Assembly: GCF_001654495.1 (NCBI RefSeq)
Contig: NZ_CP015849.1
Span: 6,303,001 to 6,367,000 of the forward strand
Source: Streptomyces sp. SAT1
GTDB lineage: Bacteria > Actinomycetota > Actinomycetes > Streptomycetales > Streptomycetaceae
Length of the DNA stretch: 64,000 nt
Direction: 5' to 3'
Part shown: piece by piece, positions 7,714 to 16,114 of the stretch
Layout: each line of letters begins with the position of its first letter
Position numbering within the stretch: the first letter of the stretch is position 1
Position numbers and translations under genes: made by a program
Notes under the pieces: model-generated
What the model was told of the DNA's origin: nothing
Databases searched by the model: none
What the model saw: the letters and a program-made list of their open reading frames with translations, nothing else

Positions 7714-8571
7714 ATGGACCTCACCCTCCTCTACCGCGGCCCCCTCGCCTCCTGCGACTACGACTGCCCCTACTGCCCGTTCGCCAAGCGGCGCGACAGC
7801 CGCGAGCAACTGCGCGCCGACCGCGCGAGCCTGGAGCGGTTCGCCGACTGGGCCGCCGGGCAGCGCGGCGACCGGCTCTCCGTGCTGTTCACCCCCTGGG
7901 GCGAGGGCCTGGTGCGCTCCTGGTACCGGCGCACACTCGTCGAGCTGTCCCGCCTGCCGCACATCCGGCGGGTGGCGATCCAGACCAACCTGAGCTGCCG
8001 CACCGACTGGCTCGCCGACGCCGACCCGGACACGCTGGCCCTGTGGTGCACCTACCACCCGGGCCAGACGCCGTACGACCGCTTCCTCGCCAAGTGCCGT
8101 GACCTGGCGGACCGTTCGATCCGGTTCAGCGTCGGCGTGGTCGGCCTGCCCGAGCACCTGCCCGAGGCCCGCCGCCTGCGCGCAGACCTGCCCGCGCACG
8201 TCTATCTGTGGATCAACGCCGCCGAGGGACACGTCTACGACGACGCCGAGGCCGGCCGCTGGACCGCGATCGACCCGCTCTTCCCCTACAGCCGCCACCC
8301 GCACACCAGCGCCGGACTGCCCTGCCGCACCGGCGAGTCCGTCGTCTCCGTCGACGGCGAGGGCACCGTGCGCCGCTGCCACTTCGTCCGCGCCGCACTC
8401 GGCAACCTCTACGACGGCTCCTACCGGGCCGCGCTGCGCCCGCGCCCCTGCCCGCTCGCCGTGTGCGACTGCCACATCGGCTACGTCCACCTGGAGACCC
8501 TGCCGCTGTACGACGTGTTCGCGGGCGGCGTGCTGGAACGGATACCGGCCGCGCCCGTGGTGGTCCCGTAG
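7714..8571 (+). CDS. STM4011-family radical SAM protein
   Basis: This second radical SAM enzyme of the operon is 285 residues from the ATG at 7714. CDYDCPYC (Cys-x3-Cys-x2-Cys) at about residues 14-21 binds the 4Fe-4S cluster. The C-terminal part has at least five more cysteines (LPCRTGE, RRCHFV, PCPLAVCDCHIG), a pattern like the SPASM/Twitch auxiliary cluster region of peptide-modifying radical SAM enzymes. That makes a peptide or protein substrate plausible. An alternative GTG start at 7702 overlaps the previous stop as GTGA; it lacks a clear ribosome site, while the ATG start gives the MDLTLLYRGPL N-terminus expected of the family. It is the last gene of the operon; 130 bases separate it from the phospholipase gene. 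Confidence 0.9.
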   Translation: MDLTLLYRGPLASCDYDCPYCPFAKRRDSREQLRADRASLERFADWAAGQRGDRLSVLFTPWGEGLVRSWYRRTLVELSRLPHIRRVAIQTNLSCRTDWLADADPDTLALWCTYHPGQTPYDRFLAKCRDLADRSIRFSVGVVGLPEHLPEARRLRADLPAHVYLWINAAEGHVYDDAEAGRWTAIDPLFPYSRHPHTSAGLPCRTGESVVSVDGEGTVRRCHFVRAALGNLYDGSYRAALRPRPCPLAVCDCHIGYVHLETLPLYDVFAGGVLERIPAAPVVVP

Positions 8572-8701
8572 CCCCGTTGTACCGACGGCTTTCCCACAGG
8601 TGACACCGCACCCTTCCCTCCCGTCCGGTGCTCTTGGAACACTCGGCGCGCAGCACTCCGACTGTTCCGGCCATCCGCACACCAGGAGGAGAGGACCCCC
8701 C

Positions 8702-10768
8702 ATGCCGTCACCCACCCCCGAGGTCAACCGGCGCCGCTTCCTTCAGATCGCGGGCGCCACCACGGCGTTCACCGCGCTCAGCGGCAGCATCCAGCGTGCC
8801 GCCGCACTGCCCGCCCACCACCGCACCGGGTCGGTCGAGGACGTCGAGCACATCGTCGTCCTCATGCAGGAGAACCGCTCCTTCGACCACTACTTCGGCA
8901 CCCTGCGGGGTGTGCGCGGCTTCGGCGACCCGCGCCCGGTCACCCTGCCCGGCGGCAAGCCGGTCTGGTACCAGAAGGACACCGCGGGCCGGGAGATCCT
9001 GCCCTTCCGCCCCGACGCCGACGACCTCGGCCTGGCCTTCGTGCAGGACCTCCCGCACGGCTGGAACGACGGCCACGCCGCCCACGCCCGGGGCCGCTAC
9101 GACCGCTGGGTGCCCACCAAGGGCAGTACGACGATGGCGTACCTGACCCGCCAGGACATCCCCTTCCACCACGCGCTCGCCGACGCCTTCACCGTCTGCG
9201 ACGCCTACCACTGCTCGCTGATCGGCTCCACCGACCCCAACCGCTACTACATGTGGACGGGGTACACCGGCAACGACGGCAAGGGCGGCGGCCCGGTCAT
9301 CGGCAACGACGAGGCGGGCTACAGCTGGACGACCTACCCCGAGCGGCTGGAGCGGGCCGGGGTCTCCTGGAAGATCTACCAGGACATCGGCGACGGACTC
9401 GACGCCGCCGGCGGCTGGGGCTGGATCCAGGACGCCTACCGGGGCAACTACGGCGACAACTCGCTGCTGTACTTCGACCAGTACCGCAACGCCCGGCCCG
9501 GCGACCCGCTCCACGACAAGGCCCGCACCGGCACCGACGCGAGCCGGGGCGAGGGCTTCTTCGACCAACTGCGGGCCGACGTCAAGGGCGGCAGGCTGCC
9601 CCGGATATCGTGGGTCGTCGCCCCCGAGGCGTTCACCGAGCACCCCAACTGGCCCGCCAACTACGGTGCCTGGTACATCTCCCAGGTCCTGGACGCGCTC
9701 ACCGGTGATCCCCAGGTGTGGGCGAGAACCGCCCTGTTCATCACCTACGACGAGAACGACGGCTTCTTCGACCACCTCGTGCCGCCCTTCCCGCCGGACT
9801 CGGCCGACCAGGGGCTGTCCACCGTCGACCCGGGCCCGGACCTGTTCAAGGGCGGCGGCGGTCAGGTCGCCGGTCCCTACGGGCTGGGCCAGCGGGTGCC
9901 GATGCTGGTCGTCTCGCCGTGGAGCAAGGGCGGGTTCGTCTGCTCCGAGACCTTCGACCACACCTCGATCATCCGGTTCATGGAGCGCCGCTTCGGGGTG
10001 CGCGAGCCGAATATCTCGCCCTGGCGGCGGGCGGTCTGCGGCGATCTGACGGCCGCGTTCGACTTCTCCCGCGTGGACAGCCGCCCGGTCTCCCTGCCCG
10101 ACACCTCCGGCTACGCGCCGCCGGACCGCGACCGCCACCCCGACTACGTCCCGGTCCCGCCCGCCCAGGGCTCCCTGCCCCGCCAGGAACCCGGCAGCCG
10201 GCCCGCCCGTCCGCTCAAGTACGCGCCCGTGGTGGACGGTTCGGCGGACCCGGCGGCCGGGAAGTTCACCCTGTCCTTCGCCTCCGGAGCGCAGGCCGGG
10301 GCCGCCTTCCTGATCACCTCGGGCAACCGCACCGACGGCCCGTGGACCTACACCACCGAGGCCGGCCGGACCGTCTCGGACACCTGGAACTCGGCCTACT
10401 CCGGGGGCTCGTACGACCTGACCGTGCACGGCCCCAACGGCTTCCTGCGCACCTTCCGCGGCCCCGGCCGCACGGCGGGCCCGGAGGTCACCGCGCGCTA
10501 CGCGGGCGACGACGTGGAGCTCACCTTCACCCACCGGGGGACGGGCACGGCACGGCTCAGGGTGACCGTCGGCTACGGCGGCCGGCCGGTGGAGGTCGCG
10601 GTCGAGGCGGGGGCCACGGTGCGCCGCCGGTTCGCCCTCGCCGCGAGCCGGCGCTGGTACGACCTGACGGTCACCTCCGCGGGCGATCCGTCGTTCGTGC
10701 GGAGGTTCGCCGGGCATGTCGAGAACGGCCTTCCCGGAGTGAGCGACCCCGCGATCGCGGCCGGCTGA
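8702..10768 (+). CDS. Phosphocholine-specific phospholipase C, Tat-exported
   Basis: A 688-residue secreted phospholipase C of the acid-phosphatase-related phosphoesterase family. The N-terminus carries a twin-arginine signal, NRRRFLQIAGA, with a hydrophobic stretch and an AAALPA cleavage region. The catalytic domain begins with IEHIVVLMQENRSFDHYFG-like sequence at about residue 45 and includes the metal-binding FITYDENDGFFDH. Two C-terminal beta domains (about 510-590 and 600-680) match the DUF756 repeats that end such enzymes. It should hydrolyse phosphatidylcholine and sphingomyelin outside the cell. An AGGAGGAGAGGA ribosome site precedes the ATG. It stands alone, 130 bases after the STM4011-like gene, and is probably a separate unit. 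In other Streptomyces such genes respond to phosphate; I saw no clear PHO box. Confidence 0.92.
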   Translation: MPSPTPEVNRRRFLQIAGATTAFTALSGSIQRAAALPAHHRTGSVEDVEHIVVLMQENRSFDHYFGTLRGVRGFGDPRPVTLPGGKPVWYQKDTAGREILPFRPDADDLGLAFVQDLPHGWNDGHAAHARGRYDRWVPTKGSTTMAYLTRQDIPFHHALADAFTVCDAYHCSLIGSTDPNRYYMWTGYTGNDGKGGGPVIGNDEAGYSWTTYPERLERAGVSWKIYQDIGDGLDAAGGWGWIQDAYRGNYGDNSLLYFDQYRNARPGDPLHDKARTGTDASRGEGFFDQLRADVKGGRLPRISWVVAPEAFTEHPNWPANYGAWYISQVLDALTGDPQVWARTALFITYDENDGFFDHLVPPFPPDSADQGLSTVDPGPDLFKGGGGQVAGPYGLGQRVPMLVVSPWSKGGFVCSETFDHTSIIRFMERRFGVREPNISPWRRAVCGDLTAAFDFSRVDSRPVSLPDTSGYAPPDRDRHPDYVPVPPAQGSLPRQEPGSRPARPLKYAPVVDGSADPAAGKFTLSFASGAQAGAAFLITSGNRTDGPWTYTTEAGRTVSDTWNSAYSGGSYDLTVHGPNGFLRTFRGPGRTAGPEVTARYAGDDVELTFTHRGTGTARLRVTVGYGGRPVEVAVEAGATVRRRFALAASRRWYDLTVTSAGDPSFVRRFAGHVENGLPGVSDPAIAAG

Positions 10769-10820
10769 CCGGCGTCCGCGCGGCGGTTGCTTTCCGGCCG
10801 GCTCGCGGTAGTGTGCCCCG

Positions 10821-11666
10821 GTGACCACGCATTCGAACACACCTGCAGGCTGGTACCCGGACCCCCACGGGGCGGCGCAGACGCTGCGCTACTGGGACGG
10901 CGCGCAGTGGACCGAGCACACCCACGCCGACCAGCAGGCTCCCGCCGCCCAGCAGGTGCCGCCGCAGGCCCAGACGCCCGCGGCGGCCCCGCAGGCCGGG
11001 TTCGACCCGCGCGTGCAGCAGCAGGTGCGGGAGGAGGCCGGTGTCGCCTCCGGCAACGTGGGCGGCGGCACCCTGTTCAGCGAGCCGGTCCTCGTGGTGA
11101 ACCAGAAGGCCAAGCTGATCGAGCTGACCAACGAGTACGAGGTCTTCGACCAGAACGGCAACCGGCTCGGCGTCGTCACCGAGATCGGCCAGAGCGCCCT
11201 GCGCAAGGTCGTGCGGTTCGTCTCCAGCATCGACCAGTTCCTGACGCACCGGCTGGAGATCCGGGACGCCTACGGGCAGCCGCAGCTGGTGCTGACCCGG
11301 CCCGCGAAGTTCCTCAAGTCGCGGGTGATCGTCTCCCGCCCGGACGGTTCGCAGGTCGGCGAGATCGTCCAGCAGAACGTCTTCGGAAAGATCAACTTCG
11401 CGATGAACGCGAACGGGCAGCAGGTCGGCGCCATCAAGGCGGAGAACTGGCGGGCCTGGAACTTCGCGATCGTCGACCACGCCGACAACGAGGTCGCCCG
11501 GATCACCAAGACCTGGGAGGGCCTGGCCAAGACGATGTTCACGACGGCCGACAACTACGTCCTCCAGATCCACTACCAGCTGCCCGAGCCGCTGCTGAGC
11601 CTCGTGGTGGCGACGGCGCTGACCGTGGACACGGCACTCAAGCAGGACGCGCGCGGCCTGGGCTGA
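10821..11666 (+). CDS. DUF2510 / phospholipid-scramblase-like protein
   Basis: The 281-residue product begins with a DUF2510 motif (GWYPDPHG..LRYWDGAQWTEH, residues 8-35), followed by a Gln/Ala/Pro linker and a C-terminal domain of about 200 residues resembling the scramblase/LURP-one (tubby-like) fold: TLFSEPVLVVNQKAKLIEL, NEYEVFDQNGNRLG and FGKINFAMNANG. Despite the family name, bacterial members have no proven scramblase activity. There is no membrane span apart from a weak C-terminal hydrophobic stretch. The GTG at 10821 is chosen because the DUF2510 motif starts at once. It follows the phospholipase by 52 bases on the same strand. A lipid-related link is inference only. Confidence 0.82.
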   Translation: MTTHSNTPAGWYPDPHGAAQTLRYWDGAQWTEHTHADQQAPAAQQVPPQAQTPAAAPQAGFDPRVQQQVREEAGVASGNVGGGTLFSEPVLVVNQKAKLIELTNEYEVFDQNGNRLGVVTEIGQSALRKVVRFVSSIDQFLTHRLEIRDAYGQPQLVLTRPAKFLKSRVIVSRPDGSQVGEIVQQNVFGKINFAMNANGQQVGAIKAENWRAWNFAIVDHADNEVARITKTWEGLAKTMFTTADNYVLQIHYQLPEPLLSLVVATALTVDTALKQDARGLG

Positions 11667-11704
11667 CACGCCCCGGCCGCGGGCCCGGAGCGCGCTCGGA
11701 GCTC

Positions 11705-12877
11705 TCAGAGCTTGCTGAGGCGTTCCGGCCCGGACCGGCGGGAGCGGCGCGTCCGGCGCCGCACGCGCAGCGCCGGTTCCCGGGCGGCCGACCCGGCTTC
11801 CAGGGCCAGCACAGCGGCCACGGGGTGCTCCTCGTGGCCGCTGCCTTGTGCGGGCGCGGGCGCGGGCGTGCGCGGGTGCGCGGGGACGCTCTCCCGTACC
11901 GGCGGAGTTCCGGGTGCGGGCGCCGGTACGGCGGCGAGCGCGGGCGATGCCCCCGGCCCGGACTCCGACGCGAGCCCGGCACCGGCCCCGGTCTCGATCC
12001 CGGTGTCGGCCGCCGTCGCGGGCACCCGAACCCCGTCCGCCGCGGCCGGTTCCGTACGCGACGGGGTCGCCCGGGTCAGCTCGACGACGCCCCAGGCGGC
12101 GAGCGCCGCACCGGCCAGGGCGAGCAGCACCCCGCGCACCCCGCCCTGGAGCCCCTGTCCGAGCAGGGTGAGACCGATCACGGCGGCGGCCACCGGATTG
12201 GCCAGCGTCACCACGGCCAGCGGTGCGCCCAGACCGCCTCGGTAGGCGGTCTGCGAGAGCAGCAGCCCGCCCGTCGCGAACGCCGCGACCAGCAGCGCCA
12301 CCACGATCACCCGCGCGCTGAGCAGCGGTCCGGTGTGGTCCGTGGCGGCCACGGTCACCGTCTGGGTGAGCGCCGAGGCGACTCCCGAGGCGAGGCCGGA
12401 GGCGGTCGCGTGCCGCAGGCCCGGCCGGGCGCCGGGCCGGGACAGCACACCGATGAGGACGGCCGTGGTGCCCGCCACAGCCAGGGCCTCGGCCGGGCTC
12501 AGCACCTGCTCGGGCGCGGGCCCGGACGCGGCGACCAGCAGTGCGGCGAGACCGAGCAGCGTGCAGGCCGTGCCGCGCCACTCGGCGGCGGCGACCTTCC
12601 GCCCGGCCAGCCGCGCGCCCATCGGCACGGCGGCCACGAGGGTGAGCGCGCCGAGCGGCTGGACCACGGTCAGCGGCCCGTACTTCAAGGCCACCACGTG
12701 CAGCAGCGCCGCCGATCCGTTCAGCGCCACCGCTCCCCACCAGGCGCCGCGGCGCAGCAGCGCGAGCGCGCCGGTGGCGGCGGCCCGCGCGGCGAGCCGC
12801 TCCTGGGCGACCGCGGCGGCGGCGTAGGCGACGGCCGAGAAGAGCGAGAGGACCAGGGCGAGCAGGGCGGCGCTCAT
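11705..12877 (-). CDS. EamA/DMT-family membrane transporter with long C-terminal tail
   Basis: A 390-residue protein with about nine to ten hydrophobic segments in its first 285 residues (LLALVLSLFSAVAYAAAAVA, LLGLAALLVAA, VIVVALLVAAFATGGLLL, AVVTLANPVAAAVIGLTLLG), arranged as the EamA-like drug/metabolite transporter fold. The last 100 residues are a Pro/Ala/Glu-rich cytosolic tail ending in an Arg-rich segment, not part of the transporter fold. The substrate is unknown. Its ATG overlaps the stop of the upstream PAP2 gene by 4 bases, so the two are co-translated from the promoter region facing the TetR gene. Lipid-related or drug efflux roles are both possible. Confidence 0.82.
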   Translation of the reverse strand: MSAALLALVLSLFSAVAYAAAAVAQERLAARAAATGALALLRRGAWWGAVALNGSAALLHVVALKYGPLTVVQPLGALTLVAAVPMGARLAGRKVAAAEWRGTACTLLGLAALLVAASGPAPEQVLSPAEALAVAGTTAVLIGVLSRPGARPGLRHATASGLASGVASALTQTVTVAATDHTGPLLSARVIVVALLVAAFATGGLLLSQTAYRGGLGAPLAVVTLANPVAAAVIGLTLLGQGLQGGVRGVLLALAGAALAAWGVVELTRATPSRTEPAAADGVRVPATAADTGIETGAGAGLASESGPGASPALAAVPAPAPGTPPVRESVPAHPRTPAPAPAQGSGHEEHPVAAVLALEAGSAAREPALRVRRRTRRSRRSGPERLSKL

Positions 12878-13671
12878 CGGACGGCCCCCACGAGCGTGCC
12901 GTCCTCGGCCGGTACGGGCCGTCCGGGGCCGCGTGCCACGACGAGCGTCCGGCCGCTCGGCCGCGGCAGGGCGACGAGGGCCAGGGCGAGCAGCGCCGTG
13001 GCGACGATCGCGTCGAGCCAGTAGTGGTTGGCGGTGCCCACGATCACCAGCAGGGTCAGCAGCGGGTGCAGCAGCCACAGCCAGCGCAGGCGGGACCGGG
13101 TGGCGGCGACCAGGGCGAGGGCCACCATCAGCGCCCAGCCGAAGTGCAGCGAGGGCATGGCCGCGAACTGGTTCGACAGATGGTCCGTCCTGGGCGGCCC
13201 GTACACCGAGGGCCCGTACACGTGCGCGGTGTCGATCAGGCCGGTGGCGGCGAGCATGCGCGGCGGGGCGAGCGGGAACGCCAGGTGCAGCGCCAGGGCG
13301 GCGGCGGTCAGCGCGGCGAGGACGCGGCGGGTCCAGACGTAGTGCGCCGGGCGGCGCAGATAGAGCCAGACCAGCAGCCCGACGGTGGCCGGGAAGTGCA
13401 CGGTCGCGTAGTAGGTGTTCGCCACGCGCACCAGGGTGTCGCCGTGCAGCAGCAGCGACTGGACGGCGCCCTCGCCGGGCAGGTGCAGCGCACGTTCCAG
13501 GTGCCACACGTGGTCCGCGTTGCGGAAGGCCTCGCCGGTGTGGTCGGCGGCCAGTCGGCGGCCGAGCTTGTAGACGAGGAACAGCCCCGCGACGAGCAGC
13601 AGCTCGCGCACGAGCGCGGGCCGCGCGGGCCGCGCGGGTGCCGCGGCGGCGCCCTCGGTTCGGGATGTCAT
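12874..13671 (-). CDS. PAP2-family membrane phosphatase/transferase
   Basis: A 265-residue integral membrane protein of the PAP2 superfamily, closest in style to the PAP2_3 / inositol-phosphoceramide-synthase-like branch. The signature stretches are AMPSLHFGWALMVALAL (the second PAP2 motif with catalytic His) and NHYWLDAIVATALLAL (third motif, His-x3-Asp), preceded by several membrane helices. Members remove or transfer phosphate groups on lipid-linked substrates. It is the first gene of a two-gene unit with the EamA protein. The spacer upstream contains a large inverted repeat shared with the divergent TetR gene, so control by that regulator is likely. Confidence 0.85.
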   Translation of the reverse strand: MTSRTEGAAAAPARPARPALVRELLLVAGLFLVYKLGRRLAADHTGEAFRNADHVWHLERALHLPGEGAVQSLLLHGDTLVRVANTYYATVHFPATVGLLVWLYLRRPAHYVWTRRVLAALTAAALALHLAFPLAPPRMLAATGLIDTAHVYGPSVYGPPRTDHLSNQFAAMPSLHFGWALMVALALVAATRSRLRWLWLLHPLLTLLVIVGTANHYWLDAIVATALLALALVALPRPSGRTLVVARGPGRPVPAEDGTLVGAVR

Positions 13672-13770
13672 GCCCCGGCCCCTTCGCGTCCGTGTGTGCG
13701 TGTGTGGTGAGTGGGTGCGTCCCGGCAGGGGCGAGCCGCCCGTACCCGAAGCATCGATACGACATCGTAC

Positions 13771-13820
13771 CGATACGCCAGTGTACCGATACGATGGTGT
13801 ACCGGTACACTGGCGTATCG
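13771..13820. promoter_or_regulatory. Inverted-repeat operator between PAP2/EamA and TetR genes
   Basis: A perfect 18-bp inverted repeat has arms at 13771-13788 (CGATACGCCAGTGTACCG) and 13803-13820, separated by 14 bases. The motif TACCGATACG recurs at 13768-13777 and 13784-13793, and GTGTACCGGTACAC at 13797-13810 is a nested palindrome. The nearest gene starts are 13671 (minus) and 13922 (plus). The arrangement fits several TetR dimers binding in the shared promoter region. Confidence 0.7.
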
Positions 13821-13921
13821 ATTGAGGCTTCTCACACACGGCTGAGGTCTCTCACACCGGACATGAACCACACTGGAGAGCGGCTGGAGCCGCGCTGGAG
13901 CCACGAGCGAGGAGAAGAGCG

Positions 13922-14539
13922 ATGACGTCGCAGGCCGCGGACGGACCGGACACGGTTGTCGCCTCGCGCCGCTCCAAGATCACGCCCGAGCGTGAGCAGG
14001 AGTTCTTCGACGCCGTCCTCGAACAGGTCCGCGAGTGCGGGTACGACGCCGTGACCATGGAGGGCGTCGCCGCCACCACCCGGTGCAGCAAGTCCACGCT
14101 CTACCGGCAGTGGAAGAACAAGCCGCGGTTCGTGGTGGCCGCCCTGCGCGCCAACCGGCGCAGCCGCTTCGGCGGGATCGACACCGGCTCGCTGGCCGAG
14201 GACCTGCGCCGGGCCGCGCGGGCGGCGGGGGAGTGGTCGGGCAAGGACACCCGGTTGCTCCAGGCGCTCGGGCACGCCATCATGCAGGACCCGGAGCTGA
14301 AGCAGGCGCTGCGCGAGGCCGTCGTGGAGCCGGAGATCGCCGCGCTGCGGGAGATCCTGCGCCGCGGCGTCGAACGCGGCGAGGTGGCCCGGGACAACCC
14401 GGCGCTGGCCTATGTGCCCGCGCAGATGTTCGGCGTCGTACGCATCCGGCCCGTCATCGACGGGACCTACGCCGACCCGGACTACCTCGTCCGGTTCGTC
14501 GAGGCCGCCGTGCTGCCCGCACTCGGCCTCGAACCCTGA
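13922..14539 (+). CDS. TetR-family transcriptional regulator
   Basis: This 205-residue protein has an N-terminal TetR helix-turn-helix (FFDAVLEQVRECGYDAVTMEGVA then CSKSTLYRQWKNK, residues about 28-65) and a C-terminal helical domain ending in FVEAAVLPALGL, of the TetR_C type. It diverges from the PAP2/EamA pair, with the 18-bp inverted repeat between them, so it most likely represses both itself and that pair. The ligand is unknown. A GAGCGAGGAGAAGAG ribosome site precedes the ATG. It ends in a strong stem-loop at 14615-14661. Confidence 0.9.
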   Translation: MTSQAADGPDTVVASRRSKITPEREQEFFDAVLEQVRECGYDAVTMEGVAATTRCSKSTLYRQWKNKPRFVVAALRANRRSRFGGIDTGSLAEDLRRAARAAGEWSGKDTRLLQALGHAIMQDPELKQALREAVVEPEIAALREILRRGVERGEVARDNPALAYVPAQMFGVVRIRPVIDGTYADPDYLVRFVEAAVLPALGLEP

Positions 14540-14614
14540 CCCAGGCCGCCGTCCACGGGATGACCGGACGACGGCCTGCACGCGCCGCACCGTGGGGACG
14601 GGGGCGGCGCGCTC

Positions 14615-14661
14615 CCGGCCGGGCGGCCCCTCTTGAGCGGAGAGGGAGCCCGCCCGGCCGG
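14615..14661. terminator. Stem-loop terminator between TetR and DUF2510 genes
   Basis: CCGGCCGGGCGG with CCCTCT on the left pairs with AGAGGG and CCGCCCGGCCGG on the right (arms within 14615-14633 and 14641-14661, loop TGAGCGG). The two flanking genes converge here, so the stem can serve both. There is no U-run, as is usual in Streptomyces. Confidence 0.6.
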
Positions 14662-14680
14662 CAAAGCGGGACGCGCGGCG

Positions 14681-15916
14681 TCAGGCGCTCTGGCCGCTGC
14701 CGCCGCCCGAGGACACCTTGATCCCCTTGGTGATGTCGTCCAGCAGCGACTGCGGCTGGTCGGCGTCCACCCCGAAGCGCACCACGACCAGCTGGCCGGG
14801 CCGCGCCGGGGACGGGAAGACCAGGGACTCGACGATCCCGTCCGCGCCCTTGCTCGTGACCGCCTTCCAGCGCACCAGATAGCCCTTCTGGCCGGCCACG
14901 GTCACCGCCTTCGAGGCGAGCACCTGGTGCGAGGTCACCGCGCCGTAGGTCGTCCCGCCGTACGACTCCTTCACATTGGCCTCGATGTCGGCCTTGGCGA
15001 CCTCCTCGGGCGTACTGCCCGCGGTGCGCAGCGCCGCGGCGGGCACCGAGTAGGCGCCGCCCTTGGTGCAGGACTTCGAGGTGTCACCGGGGCACTTGTA
15101 GCCGCTGTCGGAGGTGAGCTGGGCGCCCACGCCGATCTGCTGGCCGTACCAGCCGTCCGGGACGGGCAGGCTGATGCCGTTGACCGGGTCGGCGACCGAA
15201 CCGCTGCGGATCTTCGGCGCCTCGGCACCGCCCCCGGACCCGTCCGGGTCACCGGACCCACCGGAACCGCCCGAGCCGCCCGGCCCGCCGGACCCGCCCG
15301 AGCCGCCGAGGCCCCCGGAGCCGTCCGACCCGCCCGAGCCGCCGGGACCGTCGCCGAACGGGCCGCCCCGGCCGCCGGAACCCTCCCGGTCCCCGGGACC
15401 GCGCTGCCCGCCGGGACCCTGCTGGGACCCGGCGCGGCTGCCGCCGCCGTCGTCCTTGCTCAGCGCGTACACGCCGACCCCGATGCTCGCCAGCACCGCG
15501 GCGGTCACCGCGACGGCTATCCCGGTCCGCAGCCCGCGCCGCGAACGGGCCGGCGGCTGCGCCGGATAGCCGGGGTATCCCGGATGCACCGGATACCCGG
15601 GCTGCACCGGAGCCCCAGGATCCCCCGGCTGTCCGTACAGTCCCTGCGGCGGTCCCTGCGGGCCGGGCTGCCCCGGCTGTCCGGTGTACGGCGGCCCGCC
15701 CGCGTCGTCCCCGGGCTCCGAGGACGGCGGCCGCGCCGGCTGCTCCGGGGGCACCGGACCGGCGGCCGGGTGCGCCGGCGGACCCCACGCGGCGGCCGGA
15801 CCGGCCGGGCGGACCCGGTCCGTCCACGCCTTGCCGTCCCACCAGCGCTCGGTGGCGGGACCGTCATTCGTCTGGCCCGGGTCGGGGTACCACCCGGGAG
15901 GAGTCACCTGCGTCAT
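14681..15916 (-). CDS. DUF2510 protein with one membrane anchor and outer domain
   Basis: A 411-residue protein. DUF2510 (GWYPDPGQTNDGPATERWWDG) occupies residues 6-35, followed by a Pro/Gly/Gln-rich cytosolic region with PG and YPG runs, a single membrane helix (GLRTGIAVAVTAAVLASIGVGV, about 125-145), a 60-residue Gly/Ser-rich linker and a C-terminal outer domain of about 200 residues (GISLPVPDGWYG to SLLDDITKGIKVSSGG). The outer part resembles lipoprotein-like domains of unknown role in other Streptomyces. I chose the ATG at 15916 since DUF2510 begins there; an upstream in-frame start at 16015 is unlikely. It converges with the TetR gene and diverges from the LAL-type ATPase gene. Confidence 0.75.
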   Translation of the reverse strand: MTQVTPPGWYPDPGQTNDGPATERWWDGKAWTDRVRPAGPAAAWGPPAHPAAGPVPPEQPARPPSSEPGDDAGGPPYTGQPGQPGPQGPPQGLYGQPGDPGAPVQPGYPVHPGYPGYPAQPPARSRRGLRTGIAVAVTAAVLASIGVGVYALSKDDGGGSRAGSQQGPGGQRGPGDREGSGGRGGPFGDGPGGSGGSDGSGGLGGSGGSGGPGGSGGSGGSGDPDGSGGGAEAPKIRSGSVADPVNGISLPVPDGWYGQQIGVGAQLTSDSGYKCPGDTSKSCTKGGAYSVPAAALRTAGSTPEEVAKADIEANVKESYGGTTYGAVTSHQVLASKAVTVAGQKGYLVRWKAVTSKGADGIVESLVFPSPARPGQLVVVRFGVDADQPQSLLDDITKGIKVSSGGGSGQSA

Positions 15917-16114
15917 GCCCCCACCGTATGAGGCGTCCGTGAAAGCGGTATGAGAGGGACCCCGCTGCGGCCCGGTTCCGCCACGGAGGCCGGGGCCGCG
16001 CACGGCACCCGTCACCCGTCACGGCAAGAGGTGGCCCGACCGGGCTCCGCTCGGGCGGCCCGGCCGCTAGGCTCGGCATTCGTACGTCGTTCGGGCGACT
16101 TGGGAGGTAGCGGG

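Noticed and set aside
13672..13770. A small gene on the plus strand upstream of the TetR gene
   Set aside because: Open frame but no ribosome site, and it overlaps the PAP2 promoter.
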